From Streptococcus pneumoniae (GTDB taxonomy: Bacteria > Bacillota > Bacilli > Lactobacillales > Streptococcaceae), in the NCBI RefSeq assembly GCF_001113365.1, contig NZ_CKYA01000002.1:361312-425311 (forward strand): 64,000 nt of DNA, read 5' to 3'. A model generated the notes under the pieces. It was not told the origin of the DNA, made no database searches, and saw only the letters and a program-made list of their open reading frames with translations. Below, in pieces: positions 33,489 to 41,464 of this stretch. The stretch's first letter is position 1. Each line of letters starts with the position of its first letter. The translations under genes and the position numbers were made by a program.

Positions 33489-34762
33489 GAGCAGTTGATT
33501 TAATCCAAAAGAAACGAGACGGTCAAGAATTGACTTCTAGTGAAATTGAATGGTTGGTAGAAGGCTATGTGTCAGGAACTATTCCTGATTATCAGATGTC
33601 TGCCTTTGCTATGGCTATCTATTTCAAAGGAATGACGACACGAGAAATCTCAGATTTGACTATGAAGATGGTTCAGACAGGTCAAGAGTTTGATTTATCA
33701 GCTATTGATGGGGTTAAGGTAGACAAGCATTCTACGGGTGGTGTTGGTGATAAGGTGACCTTGATTTTGGCTCCCCTTGTTGCTAGCTTCGGTGTGCCTG
33801 TAGCAAAAATGAGTGGTCGTGGTCTCGGCCATACGGGCGGTACGATTGATAAATTGGAGTCTATCAAGGGCTATCAAGTGGAACGCAGTCAAGAGGATTT
33901 TATTCGTCAGGTTCAGGATATTGGTGTATCTGTCATTGGGCAATCAGACCAGCTGGTCAAAGCGGATAAGCTTCTCTATGCCCTTCGTGATGTGACCGCA
34001 ACTGTTGACACGATTCCTTTGATTGCGAGTTCGGTGATGAGCAAGAAAATTGCGGCAGGGGCAGATGCTATTTTGCTAGACGTGACTGTCGGAGAGGGTG
34101 CTTTCATGAAGACGGTTGATGAGGCGCGTGAACTGGCTCAAACCATGGTGGAACTTGGTAAGGCAGTTGGTCGAAAGACGGTAGCAGTGATTACCGATAT
34201 GAGCCAGCCTTTAGGGCGTGCTATTGGAAATCGTTTGGAAATCCTTGAAGCATTGGAGATTTTACAAGGTCAAGGACGTCAGGATATTACCCACTTTATC
34301 TGTGAATTGGCTCAAATTATGCTTGGTTTGGCAAATATAAATAAAACAGTTGAAGAAGTTCGACAACATCTTGAAAATGGCCAAGCGCTGGCTAAGTTTG
34401 AGGAGATGGTTCAAGCCCAAGGTGGGGACTTGGAAGACCTCTACCGTCCTGTCAATGTTGCCCATGTGGTGGAAATCCCTGCTCAGGAAACGGGTGTCAT
34501 TTCAGCTCTTCCAGCTATGGAATTTGGGCTTTATGCTATGAGACTGGGGGCAGGCCGTTCAGTCAAGACTGATGCCTTGGACTATGAGACAGGAATTGTT
34601 TTTGAAAAGAAAGTTGGAGATTCCGTTCAAAAGGGAGAAATTGTTGCAAAAGTATACACAAATGGAAAAATTTCTCCTCAGCTAGTTACAGATTTTCAAA
34701 AATATGTTAAAATAAATGATAGGGTGCAAAGTTTACGAGAAATTATAGAAATTATCTCATAA
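33485..34762 (+). CDS. pdp: Pyrimidine-nucleoside phosphorylase
   Basis: A 425-residue member of the thymidine/pyrimidine nucleoside phosphorylase family. It has the N-terminal alpha domain, the signature 'KMSGRGLGHTGGTIDKLES', the phosphate-binding 'KHSTGGVGDKVT' and the C-terminal barrel-sandwich domain ('VFEKKVGDSVQKGEIVAKVY'). It cleaves uridine, thymidine and deoxyuridine to base and sugar-1-phosphate, which passes to DeoB and DeoC. It overlaps the methyltransferase gene upstream and is followed 19 bases on by deoC. Confidence 0.93.
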   Translation: MRAVDLIQKKRDGQELTSSEIEWLVEGYVSGTIPDYQMSAFAMAIYFKGMTTREISDLTMKMVQTGQEFDLSAIDGVKVDKHSTGGVGDKVTLILAPLVASFGVPVAKMSGRGLGHTGGTIDKLESIKGYQVERSQEDFIRQVQDIGVSVIGQSDQLVKADKLLYALRDVTATVDTIPLIASSVMSKKIAAGADAILLDVTVGEGAFMKTVDEARELAQTMVELGKAVGRKTVAVITDMSQPLGRAIGNRLEILEALEILQGQGRQDITHFICELAQIMLGLANINKTVEEVRQHLENGQALAKFEEMVQAQGGDLEDLYRPVNVAHVVEIPAQETGVISALPAMEFGLYAMRLGAGRSVKTDALDYETGIVFEKKVGDSVQKGEIVAKVYTNGKISPQLVTDFQKYVKINDRVQSLREIIEIIS

Positions 34763-34781
34763 ACCGCAGGAGAATCCGAAT

Positions 34782-35444
34782 ATGAAATTAAATAAATATA
34801 TCGATCATACGCTTTTAAAGCAAGATGCAACAGAAAATCAAATTGATAGTTTGTTGTCTGAGGCTAGAGAGTATGATTTTGCCAGTGTTTGCGTTAATCC
34901 TACCTGGGTTGAACATGCTAAAAAAGAGCTTGAAGGCACAGATGTCAAGGTCTGCACAGTAGTAGGTTTCCCTTTGGGAGCAACAACTTCAACTGTGAAA
35001 GCTTTTGAGACAAAAGAAGCTATCCAAAATGGGGCTGATGAGATTGACATGGTAATCAATGTTGGGGCTCTCAAATCAGGCAATTTAACCTTGGTTGAGT
35101 CAGATATTCGCGCAGTCGTGGAAGCAAGTGGTGACAAGTTAGTGAAAGTCATTATTGAAGCTTGCCTTCTGACAGATCAAGAAAAAGTTGTGGCTTGTCA
35201 ATTAGCCCAAAAAGCTGGGGCTGATTTTGTTAAAACATCTACTGGCTTTTCAACTGGTGGCGCTACGATAGCAGATGTTCAATTGATGCGTGAAACAGTT
35301 GGGCCTGATATGGGTGTCAAGGCTGCTGGTGGAGCTCGTTCTTATGCAGATGCTCTTGCCTTTGTTGAAGCAGGTGCGACCCGTATCGGAACGTCAGCTG
35401 GAGTAGCAATTCTAAAAGGAGAATTGGCAGATGGCGACTACTGA
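34782..35444 (+). CDS. deoC: Deoxyribose-phosphate aldolase
   Basis: A 220-residue class I aldolase that splits deoxyribose-5-phosphate into glyceraldehyde-3-phosphate and acetaldehyde. The Schiff-base lysine is K151 in 'FVKTSTGF', with D89 in 'ADEIDMVINVG' and the second lysine in 'GVKAAGGARS'. AGGAGA precedes the ATG. Its last 14 bases overlap the start of cdd, so translation is coupled. Confidence 0.95.
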   Translation: MKLNKYIDHTLLKQDATENQIDSLLSEAREYDFASVCVNPTWVEHAKKELEGTDVKVCTVVGFPLGATTSTVKAFETKEAIQNGADEIDMVINVGALKSGNLTLVESDIRAVVEASGDKLVKVIIEACLLTDQEKVVACQLAQKAGADFVKTSTGFSTGGATIADVQLMRETVGPDMGVKAAGGARSYADALAFVEAGATRIGTSAGVAILKGELADGDY

Positions 35445-35820
35445 GTTGATTGAACTGGCAATTGAAACCAGCAAGAAAGCCTATGTCCCCTATTCTCACT
35501 TTCCTATCGGAGCAGTTTTAGTAGCCAAAGACGGAAGTGTTTACACGGGAGTGAATATCGAAAATGCTAGCTATCCTTTGACCAATTGCGGTGAGAGAAC
35601 AGCCATTTTTAAGGCTGTATCTGAAGGACAAAGAGAATTTTCAGAATTGATTGTCTATGGACAAACTGAAAAACCGATTTCACCATGTGGTGCTTGTCGC
35701 CAAGTAATGGTCGAGTTTTTTGAACAAGATCTAAAAGTGACCTTAGTCGCAAAAGATAAATCGACGGTCGAGATGACGGTCGGGGAATTACTTCCATACT
35801 CTTTTACAGACTTAAATTAG
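35431..35820 (+). CDS. cdd: Cytidine deaminase
   Basis: A 129-residue homotetrameric type cytidine deaminase. Zinc ligands are C53, C86 and C89, with catalytic E55 in 'TNCGERTAIFKAV' and 'SPCGACRQVMVEF'. It converts cytidine and deoxycytidine to uridine forms that Pdp can cleave. The ATG lies within the end of deoC, behind AAAAGGAG. The nucleoside-binding lipoprotein gene follows after 89 bases, so uptake and salvage may be co-regulated. Confidence 0.95.
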   Translation: MATTELIELAIETSKKAYVPYSHFPIGAVLVAKDGSVYTGVNIENASYPLTNCGERTAIFKAVSEGQREFSELIVYGQTEKPISPCGACRQVMVEFFEQDLKVTLVAKDKSTVEMTVGELLPYSFTDLN

Positions 35821-35909
35821 TCTGAGTCGCTCTCTGAGTGGCACGGTCCTTGTGGCCAACCAATCCATACTTGCAACATCGTTGCACATCTTATTTAGGA
35901 GGTTCAGTA

Positions 35910-36962
35910 ATGAACAAGAAACAATGGCTAGGTCTTGGCCTAGTAGCAGTGGCAGCAGTTGGACTTGCTGCATGTGGTAACCGCTCTTCTCGTAAGGCAG
36001 ATTCATCTTCTGATGTGAAGACAAAAGCAGCAATCGTCACTGATACTGGTGGTGTTGATGACAAATCATTCAACCAATCAGCTTGGGAAGGTTTGCAGGC
36101 TTGGGGTAAAGAACACAATCTTGCAAAAGATAAAGGTTTCACTTACTTCCAATCAACAAGTCAAGCTGACTACGCTAACAACTTGCAACAAGCGGCTGGA
36201 AGTTACAACCTAATCTTCGGTGTTGGTTTTGCCCTTCACAATGCGGTTGAAGAAGCAGCTAAAGAACATTCTGACTTGAACTATGTCTTGATTGATGATG
36301 TGATTAAAGATCAAAAGAATGTTGCGAGCGTAACTTTCGCTGATAATGAGTCAGGTTACCTTGCAGGTGTAGCTGCAGCAAAAACAACTAAAACAAAACA
36401 AGTTGGTTTTGTAGGTGGGCAGGAGTCAGAAGTTATCTCTCGTTTTGAAGCAGGATTCAAGGCTGGTGTTGCGTCAGTAGACCCATCTATCAAAGTACAA
36501 GTTGACTACGCTGGTTCATTTGGTGATGCTGCGAAAGGTAAAACAATTGCAGCCGCACAATACGCAGCCGGTGCAGATATTGTTTACCAAGTAGCTGGTG
36601 GTACAGGTGCTGGTGTCTTTGCAGAAGCAAAATCACTTAACGAAAGCCGTCCTGAAAATGAAAAAGTTTGGGTTATCGGTGTTGACCGTGACCAAGAAGC
36701 AGAAGGTAAATACACTTCTAAAGATGGCAAAGAATCAAACTTTGTTCTTGCATCTACTTTGAAACAAGTTGGTACAACTGTAAAAGATATTTCTAACAAG
36801 GCAGAAAAAGGTGAATTCCCTGGCGGTCAAGTGATCGTTTACTCATTGAAAGATAAAGGGGTTGACTTGGCAGTAACAAACCTTTCAGAAGAAGGTAAAA
36901 AAGCTGTCGAAGATGCTAAAGCTAAAATCCTTGATGGAAGCGTAAAAGTTCCTGCAAAATAA
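35910..36962 (+). CDS. pnrA: PnrA nucleoside-binding lipoprotein
   Basis: A 350-residue lipoprotein. The signal peptide ends in the lipobox LAAC (about residues 19-22), then a BMP/PnrA-type periplasmic-binding fold with 'IVTDTGGVDDKSFNQSAWEG', 'GVGFALHNAV' and 'VIGVDRDQEAEG'. In S. pneumoniae this protein (SP_0845) binds purine and pyrimidine nucleosides and is a surface antigen. The ATG at 35910 is chosen for AGGAGG ten bases upstream and a proper lipoprotein signal. The NupABC transporter genes follow after several hairpins. Confidence 0.94.
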   Translation: MNKKQWLGLGLVAVAAVGLAACGNRSSRKADSSSDVKTKAAIVTDTGGVDDKSFNQSAWEGLQAWGKEHNLAKDKGFTYFQSTSQADYANNLQQAAGSYNLIFGVGFALHNAVEEAAKEHSDLNYVLIDDVIKDQKNVASVTFADNESGYLAGVAAAKTTKTKQVGFVGGQESEVISRFEAGFKAGVASVDPSIKVQVDYAGSFGDAAKGKTIAAAQYAAGADIVYQVAGGTGAGVFAEAKSLNESRPENEKVWVIGVDRDQEAEGKYTSKDGKESNFVLASTLKQVGTTVKDISNKAEKGEFPGGQVIVYSLKDKGVDLAVTNLSEEGKKAVEDAKAKILDGSVKVPAK

Positions 36963-36984
36963 TGGATGGAAGTCATTTCTTAGG

Positions 36985-37007
36985 AAGCGGCCATCGGCCG
37001 CTTTTTT
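36985..37007 (+). terminator. Terminator between pnrA and nupA
   Basis: AAGCGGCC (36985-36992) pairs with GGCCGCTT (36996-37003), loop ATC, then T run. Two more hairpins follow (GAGACAAA/TTTGTCTC, and AGCTTGCTA/TAGCAAGTT followed by TT), so read-through into nupA should be limited. Confidence 0.85.
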
Positions 37008-37105
37008 AAGAGTTGAGACAAAGTCATTTTGTCTCAGTAAAGCTTGCTACTAGAGAAACTAGCAAGTTTTATTGAAATAAAATAAGACTCTGAAAGGAAG
37101 AGCAC

Positions 37106-38641
37106 ATGGCACACGAAAATGTCATTGAGATGCGTGATATTACCAAGGTGTTTGGTGAATTTGTTGCCAACGACAAAATCAACCTGCACCTACGAAAAGG
37201 TGAAATTCATGCACTTTTAGGAGAAAATGGGGCTGGTAAGTCCACGCTCATGAACATGTTAGCAGGCCTTCTTGAACCAACTAGTGGTGAAATCGCGGTC
37301 AACGGTCAAGTTGTCAACCTTGACTCCCCATCTAAAGCAGCTGGCTTGGGAATCGGAATGGTTCACCAGCACTTTATGTTGGTAGAGGCTTTCACGGTGG
37401 CTGAAAACATTATTTTAGGAAGTGAATTGACTAAAAATGGTGTGCTAGATATCGCTGGAGCTAGCAAAGAAATCAAGGCTCTTTCTGAACGTTATGGCTT
37501 AGCTGTGGACCCTTCTGCCAAGGTGGCAGACATCTCGGTTGGAGCTCAACAACGTGTAGAAATTTTAAAAACCCTTTATCGGGGAGCTGATATTCTTATT
37601 TTTGACGAACCAACGGCTGTTTTGACTCCATCAGAAATTGAGGAGTTGATGGCTATTATGAAAAATCTTGTTAAAGAAGGAAAATCAATTATCTTGATTA
37701 CCCATAAGTTGGATGAAATTCGTGCAGTTTCTGACCGCGTTACAGTTATCCGTCGTGGGAAATCAATTGAAACCGTCGAAATTGCAGGAGCAACTAATGC
37801 CGATTTGGCGGAAATGATGGTAGGACGTTCTGTTTCCTTTAAAACAGAGAAACAAGCCTCTCAACCAAAAGAAGTGGTCTTGTCAATCAAAGATTTGGTG
37901 GTCAATGAAAACCGTGGTGTTCCAGCTGTGAAAAATCTATCCTTGGATGTTCGTGCGGGAGAGATTGTTGGTATTGCGGGGATTGATGGAAATGGTCAGT
38001 CTGAACTGATTCAAGCCATTACAGGTCTTCGCAAGGTTGAATCTGGTAGCATTGAGCTAAAAGGAGATTCAATTGTAGGCTTGCACCCACGACAAATTAC
38101 AGAGTTGAGTGTTGGGCATGTTCCAGAAGACCGTCACCGTGATGGTTTGATTTTGGAAATGATGATTTCTGAAAATATTGCCCTTCAAACCTACTATAAA
38201 GAACCACATAGTAAAAATGGAATTTTGAACTATTCAAATATTACTTCTTATGCTAAAAAGCTAATGGAAGAGTTTGATGTTCGTGCTGCCAGTGAATTTG
38301 TTCCTGCAGCTGCACTCTCAGGAGGAAATCAACAAAAAGCAATTATTGCTCGTGAAATTGATCGAGATCCTGATCTCCTTATCGTCAGCCAGCCAACTCG
38401 TGGTTTGGATGTCGGAGCCATTGAATATATCCACAAGCGTTTGATTGAAGAGCGTGATAATGGCAAGGCTGTCCTTGTTGTCAGCTTTGAATTGGATGAG
38501 ATTTTAAACGTCTCAGACCGTATTGCCGTTATCCACGATGGGAAGATTCAAGGTATTGTATCACCAGAAACAACCAATAAGCAAGAACTTGGTGTCTTGA
38601 TGGCTGGTGGAAACTTGGGAAAGGAGAAGAGTGATGTCTAA
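37106..38641 (+). CDS. nupA: Nucleoside ABC transporter ATPase, two ABC domains
   Basis: A 511-residue protein with two fused ABC ATPase domains of the sugar/BMP type. The first has Walker A 'GENGAGKST', signature ISVGAQQRVEI and Walker B 'ILIFDEPTAVLTP'. The second has a degenerate Walker A 'GIDGNGQSE', signature LSGGNQQKAII and 'LIVSQPTRGLDVG', in which the catalytic glutamate position is glutamine. This asymmetry is usual in the family. It energises nucleoside import with NupB, NupC and PnrA. GGAAGAG precedes the ATG. Confidence 0.92.
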   Translation: MAHENVIEMRDITKVFGEFVANDKINLHLRKGEIHALLGENGAGKSTLMNMLAGLLEPTSGEIAVNGQVVNLDSPSKAAGLGIGMVHQHFMLVEAFTVAENIILGSELTKNGVLDIAGASKEIKALSERYGLAVDPSAKVADISVGAQQRVEILKTLYRGADILIFDEPTAVLTPSEIEELMAIMKNLVKEGKSIILITHKLDEIRAVSDRVTVIRRGKSIETVEIAGATNADLAEMMVGRSVSFKTEKQASQPKEVVLSIKDLVVNENRGVPAVKNLSLDVRAGEIVGIAGIDGNGQSELIQAITGLRKVESGSIELKGDSIVGLHPRQITELSVGHVPEDRHRDGLILEMMISENIALQTYYKEPHSKNGILNYSNITSYAKKLMEEFDVRAASEFVPAAALSGGNQQKAIIAREIDRDPDLLIVSQPTRGLDVGAIEYIHKRLIEERDNGKAVLVVSFELDEILNVSDRIAVIHDGKIQGIVSPETTNKQELGVLMAGGNLGKEKSDV

Positions 38642-39692
38642 AAAATTACAACAAATTTCGGTTCCCTTGATTTCTGTCTTCCTAGGAATTTTACTCGGAG
38701 CCATTGTCATGTGGATCTTCGGTTATGATGCCATCTGGGGCTATGAAGAATTGTTCTACACAGCCTTTGGTAGCCTGCGTGGGATTGGGGAAATCTTCCG
38801 TGCTATGGGGCCTTTGGTCTTAATCGGTCTTGGTTTTGCCGTTGCCAGCCGAGCAGGTTTCTTTAACGTTGGACTTCCTGGTCAGGCTTTGGCAGGTTGG
38901 ATTCTCAGTGGTTGGTTTGCCCTGTCGCATCCAGATATGCCACGTCCATTGATGATTCTAGCAACTATCGTGATTGCCTTGATTGCTGGAGGAATTGTCG
39001 GCGCGATTCCAGGTATTCTGAGAGCCTATCTAGGGACGTCAGAGGTTATTGTAACCATCATGATGAACTACATTGTCTTGTATGTAGGGAATGCCTTTAT
39101 CCATGCCTTCCCTAAAGACTTCATGCAAAATACAGATTCGACCATTCGTGTTGGGGCTAATGCAACCTATCAGACACCTTGGTTGGCTGAGTTGACTGGT
39201 AACTCACGGATGAATATTGGTATTTTCTTTGCTATCATTGCAGTTGCAGTCATTTGGTTCATGCTCAAGAAAACGACTCTTGGTTTTGAAATTCGTGCAG
39301 TTGGTCTTAATCCACATGCTTCAGAATACGCGGGTATTTCTGCAAAACGTACAATTATCCTCTCAATGATTATTTCAGGTGCCTTGGCTGGTCTTGGTGG
39401 AGCTGTTGAAGGTCTGGGAACCTTCCAGAACGTCTATGTTCAAGGGGCATCATTAGCTGTTGGATTTAACGGGATGGCGGTTAGTCTGCTTGCAGCCAAC
39501 TCACCAATCGGTATTCTCTTTGCAGCCTTCTTATTTGGTGTTCTCCAAGTTGGAGCTCCTGGTATGAATGCGGCGCAGGTACCGTCTGAGCTTGTCAGCA
39601 TTGTAACAGCGTCTATTATCTTCTTTGTCAGTGTTCATTACCTTATTGAACGCTTTGTCAAACCGAAAAAACAAGTTAAAGGAGGTAAGTAA
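38634..39692 (+). CDS. nupB: Nucleoside ABC transporter permease NupB
   Basis: A 352-residue permease of the BPD_transp_2 (ribose/nucleoside) family with about eight to ten hydrophobic helices. The family motif is seen in 'GFAVASRAGFFNVGLPGQ' and 'GLNPHASEYAGISAKRTIIL'. The ATG at 38634 overlaps the end of nupA by eight bases and follows AAGGAGAAG; an upstream start at 38607 lies deep in nupA. It pairs with NupC to form the membrane pore. Confidence 0.92.
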   Translation: MSKKLQQISVPLISVFLGILLGAIVMWIFGYDAIWGYEELFYTAFGSLRGIGEIFRAMGPLVLIGLGFAVASRAGFFNVGLPGQALAGWILSGWFALSHPDMPRPLMILATIVIALIAGGIVGAIPGILRAYLGTSEVIVTIMMNYIVLYVGNAFIHAFPKDFMQNTDSTIRVGANATYQTPWLAELTGNSRMNIGIFFAIIAVAVIWFMLKKTTLGFEIRAVGLNPHASEYAGISAKRTIILSMIISGALAGLGGAVEGLGTFQNVYVQGASLAVGFNGMAVSLLAANSPIGILFAAFLFGVLQVGAPGMNAAQVPSELVSIVTASIIFFVSVHYLIERFVKPKKQVKGGK

Positions 39693-39694
39693 AG

Positions 39695-40651
39695 ATGTCT
39701 ATTACAACCTTGCTCACCCTCTTGGTGTCTTCTATGCTGATTTACTCAGCACCCCTCATCTTTACAAGTATCGGTGGTGTTTTCTCTGAACGTGGTGGTG
39801 TGGTAAACGTCGGCCTTGAAGGAATTATGGTTATGGGTGCCTTTTCTGGCGTTGTCTTTAACCTTGAATTTGCAGAACAATTTGGAGCAGCAACTCCATG
39901 GCTATCTTTGCTAGTTGCAGGATTGGTTGGTGGTCTCTTCTCTATCATCCACGCAGCAGCGACGGTTCATTTCCGTGCAGACCATGTTGTCAGCGGTACG
40001 GTATTGAACTTGATGGCACCTGCACTAGCAGTTTTCTTAGTGAAAGTACTTTATAACAAAGGACAAACTGACAACCTAAGTCAGACTTTTGGACGCTTTG
40101 ATTTCCCAGTCTTGGCAAATATCCCAGTGATTGGTGATATCTTCTTCAAATCAACAAGTCTGCTAGGTTATATCGCGATTGCCTTCTCATTCCTTGCTTG
40201 GTTTATCCTCTTCAAGACCCGCTTTGGTCTTCGTCTCCGCTCTGTCGGTGAACATCCTCAAGCAGCGGACACGTTGGGAATCAATGTCTACAAGATGAGA
40301 TATTTAGGGGTTATCATTTCAGGTTTCCTAGGTGGAATTGGCGGAGCGATTTATGCTCAATCAATCTCAGTTAACTTCTCAGTGACAACTATTGTTGGAC
40401 CTGGATTTATCGCCCTTGCTGCGATGATTTTCGGAAAATGGAATCCAATCGGAGCCATGCTATCTAGTCTCTTCTTTGGGCTTTCACAAAGTTTGGCTGT
40501 TATCGGTTCTCAATTGCCATTCCTACAAGGTGTGCCTGCGGTTTATCTTCAAATCGCACCTTATGTTTTGACCATTCTTGTCTTGGCAGCCTTCTTTGGA
40601 AAAGCAGTTGCACCAAAAGCAGATGGTATTAACTATATCAAATCAAAATAA
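39695..40651 (+). CDS. nupC: Nucleoside ABC transporter permease NupC
   Basis: A 318-residue permease of the same family as NupB, starting two bases after its stop behind GGAGG. It has about nine hydrophobic helices and the motif 'GGVFSERGGVVNVGLEGI' near the N terminus, with 'GEHPQAADTLGINVYKMR' in the cytoplasmic loop that contacts the ATPase. It closes the pnrA-nupABC cluster. A bidirectional terminator separates it from the convergent plsY. Confidence 0.92.
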   Translation: MSITTLLTLLVSSMLIYSAPLIFTSIGGVFSERGGVVNVGLEGIMVMGAFSGVVFNLEFAEQFGAATPWLSLLVAGLVGGLFSIIHAAATVHFRADHVVSGTVLNLMAPALAVFLVKVLYNKGQTDNLSQTFGRFDFPVLANIPVIGDIFFKSTSLLGYIAIAFSFLAWFILFKTRFGLRLRSVGEHPQAADTLGINVYKMRYLGVIISGFLGGIGGAIYAQSISVNFSVTTIVGPGFIALAAMIFGKWNPIGAMLSSLFFGLSQSLAVIGSQLPFLQGVPAVYLQIAPYVLTILVLAAFFGKAVAPKADGINYIKSK

Positions 40652-40657
40652 GCATAC

Positions 40658-40696
40658 AAAAAAACGTCAGTACATTCAAACTGGCGTTTATTTTTT
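40658..40696. terminator. Bidirectional terminator between nupC and plsY
   Basis: AAACGTCAGT (40662-40671) pairs with ACTGGCGTTT (40680-40689), ten pairs with one G-T. T run on both strands. The plsY stop codon lies at the edge of the stem. Confidence 0.82.
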
Positions 40697-41329
40697 AGGA
40701 TTTTGATGGGTTAAGTTCAGTCCCCAAGGGACCAAATTTTCAGTTTTATTTTTGATGCGTGTGATATTATCCTTATGCCGAATGATAATCAAGCTAGCAA
40801 GTGCTAGGATAATAGCGATGAAGAGAGGGTCATAGTTGCTCAGGATAAAACCAAAAAGTGGAAAGAGTAGAACCCCGATAACAGCCGCGATAGATGCTGT
40901 GACACTAGATAGTGAAATCATACTACCAAGATAGAGGGTTCCAAAGAAAACAACCGCAAGGTAGAGGCAGAAGATAGGCGCAAATCCGAAAATCACACCA
41001 GCACTGGTTGCGACAGCCTTACCACCCTTAAATCCTGCAAAGATAGGGAAGGTATGGCCGATTACAGCTAAAAGTCCAAAGATGAGAGGCGAAACGCCTT
41101 GCAGATGAAAAATAATCGGAAGAAGCGTTGCTAGGGTTCCTTTAAAAAAGTCAATTACAAAGGTTGCCATACCCGCTTTCTTGCCTAAAATGCGGAAGGT
41201 ATTAGTTGTTCCTGTGTTACCAGAACCATGTTCGCGCAGATTGATTTGAAAGAATACTTGTCCAATCCAGAGACCAGACGGAATCGAACCCAGCAGATAG
41301 GCTAGGATTAATAAAACTATTGTAATCAT
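40688..41329 (-). CDS. plsY: Acyl-phosphate:glycerol-3-phosphate acyltransferase
   Basis: A 213-residue membrane enzyme that makes lysophosphatidic acid, the first acylation in phospholipid synthesis. The three family motifs are present: 'AYLLGSIPSGLWIG', 'LREHGSGNTGTTNTFR' and 'GHTFPIFAGFKGGKAVATS'. About five hydrophobic helices are seen. It is divergent from parE. The Lys/Asn-rich tail is short and not conserved. Confidence 0.95.
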   Translation of the reverse strand: MITIVLLILAYLLGSIPSGLWIGQVFFQINLREHGSGNTGTTNTFRILGKKAGMATFVIDFFKGTLATLLPIIFHLQGVSPLIFGLLAVIGHTFPIFAGFKGGKAVATSAGVIFGFAPIFCLYLAVVFFGTLYLGSMISLSSVTASIAAVIGVLLFPLFGFILSNYDPLFIAIILALASLIIIRHKDNITRIKNKTENLVPWGLNLTHQNPKK

Positions 41330-41464
41330 ACTCCTATTATATCATGAAATGGAGAAGAAAGGCAGAGAATCTCTTCTGAAATTGTCACACCGGAGAAAGA
41401 AAAATTTTGCAAAATCCTTGGAAAACCTGTAGAATAGTAAAGATGAACGAATAGGAGGTTCCTT

